From the NCBI GenBank assembly GCA_020796225.1, contig CM036759.1, positions 23,234,313-23,298,312 of the forward strand: a DNA stretch of 64,000 bases. Direction: 5' to 3'. The translations under genes were made by a program, and so were the position numbers. This stretch comes from Arion vulgaris. Taxonomy: Eukaryota; Mollusca; Gastropoda; Stylommatophora; Arionidae. Within the stretch, counting starts at the first letter, position 1. Each line of letters starts with the position of its first letter. The notes under the pieces were generated by a model. The model was not told the DNA's origin. It ran no database searches and saw only the letters and a program-made list of their open reading frames with translations. Positions 12,601 to 27,600 of this stretch are shown here, piece by piece.

Positions 12601-15600
12601 ACATTTTTTAAAATTAAGCACATTTAAGTTTTCTAATACATACTTCTGTCTCAGCACTCCTGCTTCATGTCTGGCTTCCTTTAGTTCTCTTTCTGCAGCT
12701 CGAGCAGACAGCTTTAAAATGGTAAATTATCAGAAATGTGAATGTCATACAAGTAATATATTAATACATATATATGAAGAGAAATTGAGGTATTTTTTAC
12801 ATATAAAAAGACACGAAGGGTTGGAGAAGATGATCATGGAAGGAGGCATAATGGCAAAGAGGAGAAGAGGAAGACAACGGAGAAGATGGATCCAGGATGT
12901 AACTGATGGTTTGAACATGATGGCTGCAGAGGCGGGACATCTGGCCTATAAGAGAGAGAAATTCGAAGGACTGTTGGGGTGGCAAAGTTCTGCTCAGGAC
13001 AAGCTATTTGATGATGATATATGCACCAAAATTTGGCCTCAGCTGTGTCTAGCGTAATATGTCTTACAATATTTTTCTATCTCTTTTGCTTGTTGCAGGA
13101 TTTTTGTGCATAAATGTAACTTAAGAGTGCATTCCCACTTAGTGTAAACATAGGCCATGTCTTTTTAAAACTCTGAGAATATGTTCAATCCTTTCATATT
13201 GCATTTACACACACCTTTGAATATAACTTGTAGTCATCTTGTCACCCTCTTTAACACTGTCAACAGCTCATAAAAAATATCCTTAAGAATGTGATCATTA
13301 TTAATGTGATGCCAATGGTAAAACCTACATTCTATGAACATGCTTTAAAGAGTAGCTTGTTTAATCACCATAGCACTTGAATAGAACATTGGCATCCCTG
13401 ATGAAAAGTGCTGAGCCATTTCTCTTGTTTCACATCATTTTACCATGTCTCACTAACAAAGAGACATGTACAAGCTACACAAGCATTATAAATCATAATA
13501 CCTTTGGTATCCATCAAGTTTTCTTTTTTCAATTGGACAAAGATGTATAAACAATGACTGCTGATTCCCGTGTCCGCACCAAATGGGAGTAAAACTACAG
13601 TTTGGTAATGGTGACATTGCCTGAGCTCTCAGGACAGTGGTGAAAACACCACTAGGCTGTCTTATGAAATACAGCTTTTAATTTCCTCAAAGTTTGCTCC
13701 CAAAATTTATACAATGAATGGATGATCCTTTCTTTAAGTAAGAATAGTTCTACTGGGTTCATATTAACCAAACTAAATATTCAAGGTCAGGAGATGGGTT
13801 TGGTTGCCAGAAAGGTTACTTAAAACATATCCCATTAGAGTACTGATTTGTAGTGGGAGTTTATTACACTACATCAAAATGTAATTTTCAGATATGTCAA
13901 TAACTAACCAAGTGACCATTTTTAAAAAACATTAATATTGTCATTAGTACTCAGTCCACTGTTCTCGTGTAGCTAGTTCTCTGCAGAACCTTGCACTCAT
14001 CACAGACAGTCCATTCATGTTCCAGTTGATACAGTTGCAAGTGAGTACCTGGTTTCTTAGTTAGGGATAGGAAAGTTAACAAAGTTGTGAACTAACCACC
14101 ACCTCACCTTCATATGCTAACATTTAACACTTACATAAAGTTATATGTTATGAGATTACTTTTACTATGTGTACTTACCCAGTTCTCATGAGCTTTCTTC
14201 TCATTTGCAGCAATCTGGAGAGAAATTTAAAAAGCTAGACCAAAACTAGTTGAAAGCACCAAGATGATATGCTCAATAGTAAGTTAGGGCATACAAAAAC
14301 AAATTATTACAATTGAGAGCTGAATAAACACAAGATCAACATCGCACAGGAAGTAACACCCCCAAAAGGCCGATAATTGTCCATTACTGGTCATAGCACA
14401 TTATAACTTATTTAAAAACCAGATCTCCAAGTATTGGTGATCCAAATGCACTTCAAGGGAAACAAGTAGGGACTAAGTCACTCCAAGGAGGTCTAGGTAG
14501 CTCCAAGGGAAACAAGGAGGTCTAGGTAGCTCCAAGGGAAACAAGGAGGGACTAAGTCACTCCAAGGGAAACAAGGAGGGACTAAGTCACTCCAAGGGAA
14601 ACAAGGAGGGACTAAGTCACTCCAAGGGAAACAAGAAGAGGCTATGTTGCTCCAAGAAAAACAAGGAAGACAAAGTCAAATCAGACTTTGCATTTTCTAT
14701 ATTTACAGAAATTAAAATGGAAGCCATCATCCATATATTGTCTAATGTTCAAAGCTATCAGTTCATATAATTGAACTTCAGAGAACTAATGATTAAAAGA
14801 TTTGTTTAGCATTAAAATAACATTTTGCAGGGGAAAAAATGTTTCTTTAGGTTTAAAAATAACATAGACTGTGGGGCACTCTGTAGAATAGACTCTAAGA
14901 ATGTATGTAAACTTATCAGGTCAAACAGGATCTAACATTATACATGTTTGTAGGTATAGGACAGATATGAAATGCTATCATACTATAATAGAACATCTTT
15001 TATTGTATGTATAAGACGTTACCTTATGTGATAGTGACCACATCCCTTTTCATGAGCTGTTGGTAAAAGAATAATAGGAGGCTAATGCCACAGTCCCGAA
15101 TTATACCACATGGTATGAAAAAAGGTTGTTTACTTTTTTACAGGAAGTCAGAATAGCATAGTGGCCATGAGATGAAATTGAGCACTAACATACAGTGTTC
15201 AGTTCCTATTGCAGTCAATTTCTCAGTCACCCAGCTCAAAAGAGGTACCAAACTTTCTTATGTGGGAAAGAATTCCAAACTGTTGCCAGTGTTACTTTTG
15301 AAGTTATTTGCTGCTAACACTTTCAGTTATCTGATAGGAACTGATCAACTATGAAAGATTCTAGAATATAAGTAAAGGAACCCTTTTTTTCTCATACTTG
15401 GAGGTATATTGGGTAATTTGGTGTTAGGCCCATATTTTTCATTGACTGTCGGCACATGATGGGTGATGTGGTCATAATCATGCGGCCGCCTTTACTTTCC
15501 AATGTCTTTCCTGGTACCCAATTGAGGATTGGTCGACCTGAGAGCTGATATGGTTGGAAAATATTCCACGCCCACTGTAGAATTGAATCCAAACTACTAG

Positions 15601-18600
15601 CCTAAGAGGCAAGCTCACAAACAACTTTGTTACTTCGGTTCTCAGTCTATAATGTATTGATGCCAATTCTATCCAGTTTTCCAGATCCAGTGTGGATCCC
15701 TTGATTTCTTAATGAATATGACAGAAAATGATACAGCCCTGTAAGATGTCACTGAAGTCAAGAGATAGCAACTATTTCAGATAAAATCAATTGATAAAGG
15801 GACCACCCATGCAAGAACATAACAATACTTTGTAGAAGACTTTTTACAAGAAAGACATTTGTATAAGTTATCTCATGTTTCTAAAATATTGCTTACCTGA
15901 GAACGGAAATCTCTTTCTGAAGATGTCAACTCCCTCTTTAAACTTTCATTCTGCTCTCTGCTCACAAAATAGACAATATTTGATTGCAAAAAATATGCCA
16001 ATTACTACTAAATTTCATAATATATTAAGATAATCACTAAATTTCAATAAACAACACACTTGATTGAATTTGATTGAAAAACTGTGTTAATTACTAAAAC
16101 AATGAACATTATCTAATGTTATGATAGACGACATCAAACAATTAATTTGATGATAAACTATATACATGAATGAACCGAACTGAGTAGCTGCATTAGTTGT
16201 TCTAGAAATTCCCACCGGCAGAATTTATTGGTTTTCATAAAATGACGAAGAGACGGCCATAATTTTAAATATAATGTCAATGATTTTAGATAGTGACAAG
16301 TCATGGCAGTCTATTAATGTAGAGTTTATTCAAAGCAGACCTAGTATTGGCAGTTGAAATCTTGGATCCACTTTTATCACAAATTTGTAATACAAATATT
16401 TGAATGGAGTAAAGAAATCATCATAAAGCTGCTGACAAGAGAAGACCTCACATGCTACAAAAACTGGAGAAGCATTATTCGACTTTCAGTGTCTATGAGA
16501 CATACAACAGAAGATATTTCTAGGGTAATACAACGGACAATGTTCTTTATACTGATAGACATAGAATATGCTCATTACACCTATTCCTAGCAACTTCCTG
16601 ATGCGTTTATTTTGCAATGTATATTAAAATAGTTAGTATAACTGGCTTAACGCCAAATTACAAAAATACAAAGAGTCAGTACAACAGCCCAGTAGTGTGA
16701 ATGGGTTAAATTGCAAAACAATTAACAAAAAGACATACTAAAAATGAAAACAAAAGCAATTATAAGCAATCAGTACATGACAGTCAACACTAACCAGGAA
16801 AACATTTGATGAATATATTTAGAACGAGAATAGAAAAATTTCTTCTAGTTACCTAACTAAATCAAGCTCTTGCTGTGCTGATTTAGTTGTTTCATCAGCT
16901 GATACTAGCTTGTTCTGGTTTTGTTTCTTCAAGGCTTCTTGTTCACCCAACTCTCTGTAACACAAACATTTTATTTGATTGAAAACTTATCATTAAAAGT
17001 ATATTTGTCTTACATTTGTCCCCAACCTCTAAACCTACATAAATGGTTATTGATTATCAATATGGAAGACGAGTGAAACTGTATGAAATAAATGAAAATC
17101 GTGGCATATCCTTTACAGGATGCCGTCATCAACTACAGTAAGTCATTGATTTTCTAGGCATCACTTGTTCAGTAGTTTGCCGTTGCTTTCTGAACAGTGA
17201 GGTATATTTTTACCATTCATAAATTCACAGGAACAAATCTGCTTCCAAATTGCCAGTCACAGAGTTTGAACCAGGTACTCTTGGGTTGTGATTGAGTACT
17301 GCTCTGTCTTGGGCAACTCGCTCAATCTCTTCCATGAAATTGAGTCCGATATATCTTGCTTCTCTCATCAAAGTTCGTTTTAGGGCATCCTCTCTTTCTT
17401 GAATCCTTTACCTCCCACTTCAATGCCTGCTTTTGTATTATTTGATCATTTCTTCTCGTGTATCTTTTTGAGCAAAGTAAAATACAAGTCGGGTTGCTTA
17501 CTTCTGCAAAGCGACATACTCTGGACCAGTGTTCATGGGATAGTACACTAACAATGTGACAATGAACATATGGACATTGAATGAATGAAAGCTATTTCCT
17601 CCACCAGTTGGAAAGCTTTACACATGATCATCAATGCATATTTGTTTGTCTTTGACAAACAGAACTGACCTTTGCAGCTGCATTTCTTTTTCCTTAAAGT
17701 AAGAAGACAACACACTGAGTTTGGTCTGAGCCTCTTGACACTGTCTTTCTGCCTTCATTTTGTCTGCCATACTGCTTTCTACACTACGACGGGAACTCTC
17801 AAGTTGCTCTGCAAAATTGATTTAAAATACATCAACTATATTAGTATTGTCTTCTTCACTTGATCTCAAACTGCCATGTTAATTTTGTTTTTAAAAAGCA
17901 GTCAGCACTATTCTCTCTACGTCACCATACAACTTTCAGTTAAAGGAAACAAGATTATAGCCATAAGCTACTCTATTAACTATTATATAACTGGTTATTT
18001 GATAATTTGTCTGAACTTTACATATCATGTTGTGTATTATTCAAAACAGCAAGGCAGAGTTCAATTATTGTTGATATAATTCCTTCCTTTTGTTTGCTTG
18101 AAATATTGTCTACATATCTCACTGTTGTTTCTTGTATCAAATTTACTGTCTTTTGTAGCTCACAGAAAAGTATGTGTAGTTTTCTTTTCAATGTTGTTTT
18201 ACAGAACCTGTAAATTTTCCTCAGTATATCATATTCTAGGTAGTTTGAAGTATGTGCTTTGTAATCTGGGTCCTGTTCACGAGTACACATGGAATTGTCA
18301 ATCTTGAATTCTGTATACACATAGTTTCAGAGTCGAATGCGTCCTGTTCTGAGACACAGAATGACAACTGGTTTTAATTAGATCATATTTTGGTAGTCAA
18401 CTTGTGTTAGTAATGGCAGTTTTCTTATTAATTTACTCATCCTTTTTTTCTGATTACACAAAACTGGTACATCTGATTGCTTATCTGTAGCACCTTCATT
18501 GGCCGTTCAGTTTGTTGTCTCGCTTCCTGTTATTTAACAGTGAGACTGTATCCACTACATGGTGACCTTGTACTGGTTAAAGTTTTCACTGGCTTCCAGT

Positions 18601-21600
18601 ACATATATCTCAAATTGCAACTCGCATATATACTTTTAAAAAAAATTGAAGGTCAAAAAATAAAATAACAAAGTAAATCAGTTTCCCAAACTACAGTAAG
18701 AATTCTTCTTTCTTTCTTTCTCGAATCCTGTATGCCTCACAGCGTCAGGTCAGGTCACAGTAAGAATAAGAAAGCAAAAGAAAGAATCTTGATATTTCAA
18801 ATGCTACTTCGCAAATATGACTTTTAAAATTATGTTAACTCAAATACATAGTCACTCATCTTCTACCATCATGCATTAGAGGTTGACAAGAGGGTATGCC
18901 CCACATCTCTATCAACCGTTGTTCTTCTAGCTCTGCTCAAAATTAGTCTCTAGTGTTCCATAGACTGTCTAATCAATATTGATCCCAAGCAAACTTTTGG
19001 TCAAATAAATGTCTAGTTCTATGATGTCCCATGACTGCCACAGTAGTTTGGCCAAGTTAATAAAGTTTGAGAGAACACAAAAGAGTGATTACTGAACTTA
19101 CCTTCCAGTTCTCTCCTGGCTTCTATTTCTATGTCTAGTTTGTTTGTAAGGCTGTTCTTCTCTTCTTCTAAGGCTTGAAACGATGCATTCATCTGTGCAA
19201 ATCATAATGTTTAGATCTCATGAAGAAAGTGTTTCATAAAAGAAGCAGATTATATAGAAAACAAGGAATAAGACTTAAGACACAGTGAATGAGATGACAG
19301 ATGCTAGTGTTGAGGTCAGCAAACCAGAAATGATCAAGATGCACTCCAGCACAAGTCGCAGTAGCTTAGTTGTTAGTGAACTCGCTTCTTAGTCACATGG
19401 TCTGGTTTCAATTCCACAGTGGGCGTGGAATATTTTTCTGACTGTAATGGCTCTCAGGTCAACCCAGCTTCAATTGGATACCAGGAAAAGCACTGGGAAG
19501 TAAAGGCAGCCAGTTGAGAATACACCTCGAAGGATAGAATTGGTTCCTTTACTTTACTTACTTACTCCATCCCAAAGTGGTGGCCTTGGTTTTTATTTTT
19601 CCCGACCCAGAAGCACTTGAGCTTTCAGCTCCTCGGCGCCATGGACATCGTAACCCTTCGGTTCAGTGCCACGAACACCGTAAATCTGGGGAACCTGTGG
19701 CTTTTCTGCCAGCCCGATGAATTGAACCCGCACTCACAGAGGGCTAGTCACCCGTAGTCCAGCACGCTACGAACACGCTGGGCAGGCGGGCTGGTGCCCT
19801 TGGTTAAAAAATCACCACTGTCTTCATAGGCAAGCAGGGATTGAAGAGTGAAGACAAACTTGGTTCCAAAAATAATGTACTGAAAACAATTGTGTCAGGA
19901 AGAAAAGTGAAGATATTACAGTCTCACATTAAACTGTAACACAACATAACAAATTCCATTTTTATTGTGAATGAAAGAGAGGATAAGAAATCATAAAATA
20001 CAGTGAGGAGACCGAATGGATTAGAGCGCGGCTCCCATGTAAGAGATCTGTGTTCAATTCACGGTAAGGCCATGAATTTTTTAATGTTGCGGGCATAAAT
20101 GAATAATCATAACCCGAACCGCCCGAGTGGTTACCGGAGCCCAAATTTGGGGTGTAAAGAATAGAACCACTGTTACCTGCCACGCATGTCGTAAGACGCG
20201 ACTAAGGAGGTTTGGCTGAAATCGGACGCACCTGTCCTAAACGTGCAGAAGTCTATGCGTTTAGGGGCCTACCAAACCAATGTGCAACATATACACATTC
20301 TTGGCAAAAATCAAACATATCACAAAGAGTGATTGAAATTGGTCGTAAAGAACGACCGCAAAGAAGAAGATAACCGAACAGCTTGCAGGACTGCACTAGC
20401 CATGTGGCCATTAAATTCCTCATGCTCTCTTCCCACACCGCCTAAAAAGTGGTACTACAGGCAAAAACGAGTTTAAAAAAAAATATATATAATACAGAAA
20501 GTAAAAGAATACATGAAATTGTATTATTTAAATCCTTCTTAATGACACTTAATGGTGAAATAATCCCATTGTATTATTTAAATCCTTCTTAATGACACTT
20601 AATGGTGAAATAATCCAATTGTATTATTTAAATCCTTCTTCTTCTTTCTCGAATCCTGTATGCCTCACAGCGTCAGGTCAGGAAGAGATTTCTAAACGGG
20701 CCCTAGTATGCGCTTCGTAGATAGTCTCTTTCGTCGCCTCTGTTATCTCTGAGGTCCATCTTTTGCGTGGCCGGCCTTTTGCTTTGTACCCATTGTATCG
20801 GAGCAGCATTGCTCTTTGGGGTGCACTGTCTGATGGTAATCTGCTTACGTGACCGAACCATTTAATTTGTTGTTTCTTGATGAAGTCTAGTACTGATGTT
20901 GTACCCACTTTTTCCTGATGTCTTCATTTCTCAACCGGTCTCTTCTTGTTACACCCAGCATTCTGCGTAGACACTTCATCTCTGTTGTGACTAGTTTTCT
21001 TCTATCGTTTGTTGTCAGCGTCCAGGTTTGGCACTGGTAACATAATGTGGGAGAAAGATTGTGTTGAACATTGCTCTTTTTGTGTTCATGGTGACGTGTT
21101 TGCATCTTAAAATTGGCGCCATTTGCCCTATCATTTGATTTGCTTTGTTGCATCTGTGTTGAATTTCATTAGTTATTCTTCCATTTGCTGAAAAAATGCT
21201 CCCAGGTATGTGAAATCTTTACTTGATTTAGTAGATGATTATCGATGGAGATGTTGGTAGTGTTTTCCTCTCTGGCGAATGTCATTACTTCTGTTTTGTC
21301 GATGTTAATTCTCATGTTGTATTCATTACATGCTAACTGGAGTCTGTTGATGTGTTGTTGTAGCTGTTCTTCTGTTGTTGATATGATTGCCTGATCGTCT
21401 GCAAAAGAAATTCATTTAAGAGTTCTCCGAGGTTGTTTCCTTCGCTGGTGTTAGCTATTTTACAAATGTGGTCAATGTACGTGATGAATAGCAGCGGGAT
21501 AGTACGCAACCTTGTCTTACTCCTGACCCTACGTAAAACTTTTCTGATAATCCTGTATTTGTTCTAATCGTACATTGGCTGTCAGTATAAATGTTCTTGC

Positions 21601-24600
21601 AAAGGTTGATTAGGTGTTCATTAACCCCATAGGTTGTTAGTATTTTCCACAACTTGTGCCTATCTACGCGGTCGAACGCTTTTTCCCGATCTACAAATGC
21701 AACGTGTAAATGTTTGTCGGATTCGATAGTCCTTTCTACTAACTGTCTGAGGGCGAATATCCTTCTTAATGACACTTAATGGTGAAATAATCCAATTGTA
21801 TTATTTAAATCCTTCTTAATGACACTTAATGGTGAAATAATCCGAAAATGTGATGACAATACAGATCATGACATTTCAAGTGCTTGGATTTTCCCCTCTT
21901 GTTTGTGTCATGCTCATAGAGAAACTAGGATTGATTGATTGATCAGGTGAAATCTCCACATCAAAGGTTAACTGCTATGGATCTTTAACACTTCCTGTAT
22001 TTTGCCATGATGGTGCATTCTGCCAAATTGTTCTTTGTTCATCATATAATTTGTTGAAATACTTTTATTCCTTAAATAAATGATGTAATAGCTGTTTTTA
22101 TTAGTCAGAAATAGAAATCTGGACAATAACATATTTAAAATATAATAATGTAGTTCTGTATAATTTTGTATGTGACTCAGTCTGAATTCGAACTTACAAC
22201 CTTCAGAACAACAAGCAAACATCTTAACCACTTTACAAATGAGACCCACGCACATGTGACTGATACAAATATGGGGCTTGTGGCAATATTTTTCTTACAG
22301 CTGTATGTCTCTGGAGTTTTGTGAACCACAAAGTCACATTAAATAAGTCTGAGAAAAACATTGTTTTAATTTTTTATAATAACTGAAAAATTGAGTAATA
22401 AATCGTATGTGCCGCATGTTAACATGAAAAACTATGTATTTATTGTGGTATAATTTTGTTGTTTGACAAACTGCACAAAATACATGAAGGAACTGACAGA
22501 AATTTACCTTAGACACATTCATCATTGATGCAATCTTTTCTTGTACACGATCACTTGCATCTTCTGTGTGCAACAACAATCAAAATCAAGGAAAGCAAAT
22601 AAGACAATGTAATCATATTGACAAAGTAATCATAATCAAAGTAAGCATACATAAAATATTTGATGAAAAGACTAATGGTGTCCAGTTCAAATTGCATATA
22701 ATCAACATAGTGACCTAGTCAAATATGTACACAGGCCACATATATTCACCAGGTCAAATATATATATATACATACACATCAATATACTGACCCAGGCTTT
22801 TGATAAGTTATTATTTATAAGCAACATACTTAACTGTAAAATATAAAAATGTATACCTCACCTGATAACCAACATTGACATTGCATAATGACTTGGAAAC
22901 ACACTAGTTGGTTAATTGATTGATTAAATGTCATTTCCATATCGAAGGTAGACTGCAATGCATCTCCAACACTAACTGTGTCATGTCAATCACATATCTT
23001 TATTTTAGTCGTAGGATAATCATCACTGCACACGGAACCAATAAGTTCATACGTGTTCCGATCTCCTCAGTATGTCTCTCAGTATGTCTCTCAGTAGAAC
23101 TAACGATACCAGTTCTATGTTGGTTTACTATTCTTTGGCTACCAGTATAGTGCTCTTGTCTAACTGCACCATATTTGATGTGGTATTCTTGCAATCTAGT
23201 TAGGGTTGTAGATTCACCCCTATTACTTTAATCAGTTACACATCGCCCGAATGGTTACATAGGCCCAAATTTGGTGTGTAAAGAATAGAACCACTGTTAC
23301 CTGCCACACATGTCGTAAGAGGCGACTAAGGAGGTTTGGCTGAAATCTGATGCATGTGTCCTAAACATGTAGAAGCCTATGCGTTTAGGGGCCTACCAAA
23401 CCAATGTGCAATGTATACATGTTTTGGCAAAGATCAAACATATCACAAAGAGTGATTAAAATTGGTCGTAAAGAACGAACTCAAAGAAGAAGTCACACAT
23501 CCTCTCTCACTTGGGGAATTCTGAAGATCAGTCTGGTCCATTGCTCGTCTCCTTTTAACATCAGTCATACCTTCAAACCTATTGGCAAATTGATTCCCAC
23601 TTACACCTGCATGCATTCGAACAAAAATACAACTGTCCCTGAGCCCAGTCTGTTTAAATCTTCTTGAGCATACCCATTGAGTCACTGAGAAAACACGCAA
23701 GAATAAAAGTGTGTGACTCCAGCCTGAACATCGCATAAGTTACTGCCATGATTTCCATAGTGAAATATCCACATATTTGAGATTGTTTACTATTTTTCCA
23801 TTGATGTGTGGAACGGACAACCTTTCAGTTTGTTTGAAGATTTGTTAAGTACATTTATTAAGGAGACAAGATGACAACACACATCCTTGTTTAACACCTA
23901 TTTATACAAATATTTATTCATATAATAAATAAAATATACCTCAATAGACACCTATAAACTAGCCACCTAAGTAATGCTTGAACAAAATAATAAAATAATA
24001 AGTGATGTTGAAGTGAATACAGTAGGTAAGACATTATCGGTATGGAACATGGTGATGCTTGTGAATAGCAGAAAATTTAGTCAAACAACAGTCAAACAAC
24101 CTAGTTTGGTATGAATTTCCCTTAATTTGTTTAGCTTGAGACCTTTACTGAGAGGGACAGTAAAAGTTTACTGTAGCCTAACAAGTATGTCATAACAGAC
24201 ATAAGCTGGGTTGCAAATGAGATTAGCAACTTTTATCATGTAAAACAGATGTTAGAGATGTTCACAGGTCAGGAAACACACTGACCATGAACTTGCTTTA
24301 ACATAATCTAAACTAATTTCAATAACTTCATGTAAAACAGATGTTAGAGATGTTCACAGGTCAGGAAACACACTGACCATGAACTTGCTTTAACATAATC
24401 TAAACTAATTTCAATAACTTCAGATACAAACAGTACACCATAATATTATTATTTGCTCTATTTTTAACAGTTTGTGCACCATATTTTCATATAAAATTAC
24501 CTGTATTTTCTCCTTCTTCTTCTTTCTCTTCAAATGACTTTAACTGTAAGAAGCAATCTTTCAGCACCTGAACAATATTCAATGCATGATGATATTAAAT

Positions 24601-27600
24601 GTTGAATAAAAATGCTAGCTACTAACAATATTTCATATGACAATTCAAATGAAGCTGTTGGTTACTGTTTAAGTGAACCTACTTCATTATATTCTGAGTT
24701 GACTCATTAATCTTTAGTCCATTTCAGCAGATGTCCCAGGCATGCAAGCTGACACCTCCTTCTTCTTATTCTTTCTTCTTTGCGTTCGTTCTTACGACCA
24801 ATTTTAATCACTCTTTGTGATATGATTTGATCTTTGCCAAGAACGTGTATACGTTGCACATTGGTCTGGTAGGCCCTAAACGCATAGACTTCTACAGTTT
24901 AGGACATGTGCATCCGATTTCAGCCAAACCTCCTTAGTCGCCTCTTACGACATGCGTGGCAGGTAACAGTGGTTCTATTCTTTACACCCTAAATTTGGGC
25001 CCGGTAACCACTCGGGCGCTGACACCTCCTATACCTAGTTAGTTATTGTATGCCTATCCATTCTTGCACAGGCCGTTGACCACTCAATACTATATTTGAT
25101 TACAAAATCTTCCAGTCTCATTGGCATTCAAGTCATCACTATATTCTTCTTATCCACATTTCATAAAAAGTCCTCATTTTGTGTGCTTTTGATGTTAATA
25201 TGTCAACTCCTTTGTTACCATGAACTTTAGTGTATTAGTATCAGGATGCAAAATCTGTAAAAGTTCTTGGAGGTTGCAATAGATGCCATACACTCATGCC
25301 CAAAACAAACAACTTGGTTCTTGCAAAATGTAGATTGAGTGTCTGACATTATAACTTCCTGTGTTAGCATGGCTCCAGGAAATCACTTCATGACTACAGC
25401 TACATATACATATATATAAAAGTATTAATATGTATGTATAATAATTCTGTCATGAATAAGTTTAAAATATCTTTGATGTGAAATACTGCACCAAGGTTGC
25501 AAAAGTCAAGAAAACATGGAAAAAGCCTTACTGAAGCATCATGTGGCACTAGGAATTAAAAAAAGTAAGTAATACAGTGAGACAGTAAAATATAACTATT
25601 TCCTAATGAAGACTGACAACAATTTAAACTATTTGGTGGATGACAATGTTTCCGTGTGTGTGAGCGCATCTGTGTGTGAAGAATAGGAAATAATACAGCA
25701 TATTTGCAACAACTGCATTGTATGACAAACCTCTAATTCATTCTCTTTGAACATGATAGTCTCCTGCATTTGTTTAAACTCTTCCTCCCTCTGTTCAAGT
25801 CGTTCTTTTAGGTCAAGAACTCTGGGGACAAATGCATAATAATGCACTCTTAAGTGGAAAAAAAAATGAACAATGAAACGAGAGATTTAAATTGATAAAA
25901 TCACAGTAACTGAAAGAGCTGACATTTGCACCTTTATCAAGCATGATGTGCATGAAAAAAAAAAATCTCACACATACTCACAAGAACTGCTAATTTAGAG
26001 TAGTAGAAAACTTGAAGGACTGTTATTGTACTTTTATTTAGTTTAGTTTAGTCGTCGGATCACCATCACTGCACGTCGAACAAATTAGTCCATAAGTGCT
26101 CCGATCTCTCCCCCAGTATGTCCATCAGCGTGTGGCGACTAACGACACCAGTTCTTTGTTGGTTTACAATTATTCTTTGTCTGCCAGCATAGCGTTCTTG
26201 TCGAGCTATACCACACTTAACTTGAGTTCTTGCAGTCTGGTTAGTGTTGTGGATTCACGGCTATTACGTGAATCATGTACACGCCCTCTCTCCCTTAAGG
26301 AATTTATAATATCAGCCTGGTCCATTGCTCGTCCGCTTTGGACAGCAGCCATACCTGCAAGCCTATCCGCACGTTCATTCCTCCTTACACCTGCATGCCC
26401 TGGCACAAAAATAAAACTGATCTTATCTGATTTTATCAATTTTATTGTACTTTTATATCACTATTTAGTATTTTACTTGCCAATGGTTTTCACTCTGCTG
26501 CACTAAACTCTGTACTGCAGTAAGAATTCATAGGTAACTCTATAATTGGTGTTCTAGATAGTCCAGTAACAGACAAGCATAGAATGGTCAAATTTGGGTT
26601 ACCATGGAGAAATCACTATTCTGGTCCAAAAAAATGTGCACTGAATTTGAACAAGTTGAGAACTAGCTCAATAAAGCAAATAACAGTAGAGGTGAAGATG
26701 GATTAATTGTTCTCTTCATTTTCCTATCAAGAAAAATCTTTACAGCTTGTAGACTGTCAGAATGAGGTATAGAAGTATACAATCAAACAGTAAGACATGG
26801 TATGTACGGTAAGATAGCAACTCTATGAAGGAGAAAAGAATTAATGCATAAGTATCCTTCAAGAATGAAGGTAGTGTTGTAGACATGGGATGAAAAACAC
26901 TATCAAGGAAACCATAAATGTGTTCAGTAGGACAAGAGTAGGCAAACACAATAGGTCTGGATTGTTGGGTCTATAGATTTTGGGGAGCATGCAAAATGCA
27001 GGTTTGCCTTGACATTTATCAATGATAAGGAATGCAGATCGCTTGTATCAATATTATTATTATTATATTTCTCTCATACCTTTATACATTACATAGGGAC
27101 TGCAAGCAATTTCTCCACACAGCACTATCCTAGGCAACTCATTCAATCTCTTCTATGAAATTGAGTCCAATATTTCTCGCCTCACTCAGCAAAGTTCTCA
27201 TCAGGGTTTTCCTAAGGTGTCCTTTCTTTCTTGAATCCTTTACCTACTACTGTAGTACCTGTTTTGTGATTCTTTGATCATTTCATCTCAGAGTATGTCC
27301 AACATATCTCCATCTTCTCTTTCTTACAGCAATTCTTACTAATGGTTGACTAGACACCTCTGATTTCCTCACTTTTCCTGAATCAATAATATGCCCAAGA
27401 AGAGTATTAGACATTTGGGACATCTACGGGTATAGCAAGACTCGAAATTGGGAAACAAACAGGTTTTTAACATATTTATAAGAAACAAAGTCTGAATCTC
27501 AATGTACTCGTCAATTTGAAATATCTGTAAATGTGACATTTAAATAACTTTAAAGAAAAACTAAAACTGAAATCACAGAATTCAGTAATGCTGTTTCGTT

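Noticed and set aside
12485..13057. 190-codon plus-strand frame as a host gene
   Set aside because: Its second half is a LINE-H C-terminus and its first half overlaps TANGO1 exon 24 on the other strand.
19560..20108. Functional tRNA genes
   Set aside because: The A- and B-box-like segments belong to SINE heads. No cloverleaf with paired acceptor stem could be drawn.
24501..24546. Shorter exon 17 starting at an internal AG
   Set aside because: Possible as an alternative, but the upstream acceptor gives VLKDC continuous with exon 16 and keeps the same frame.
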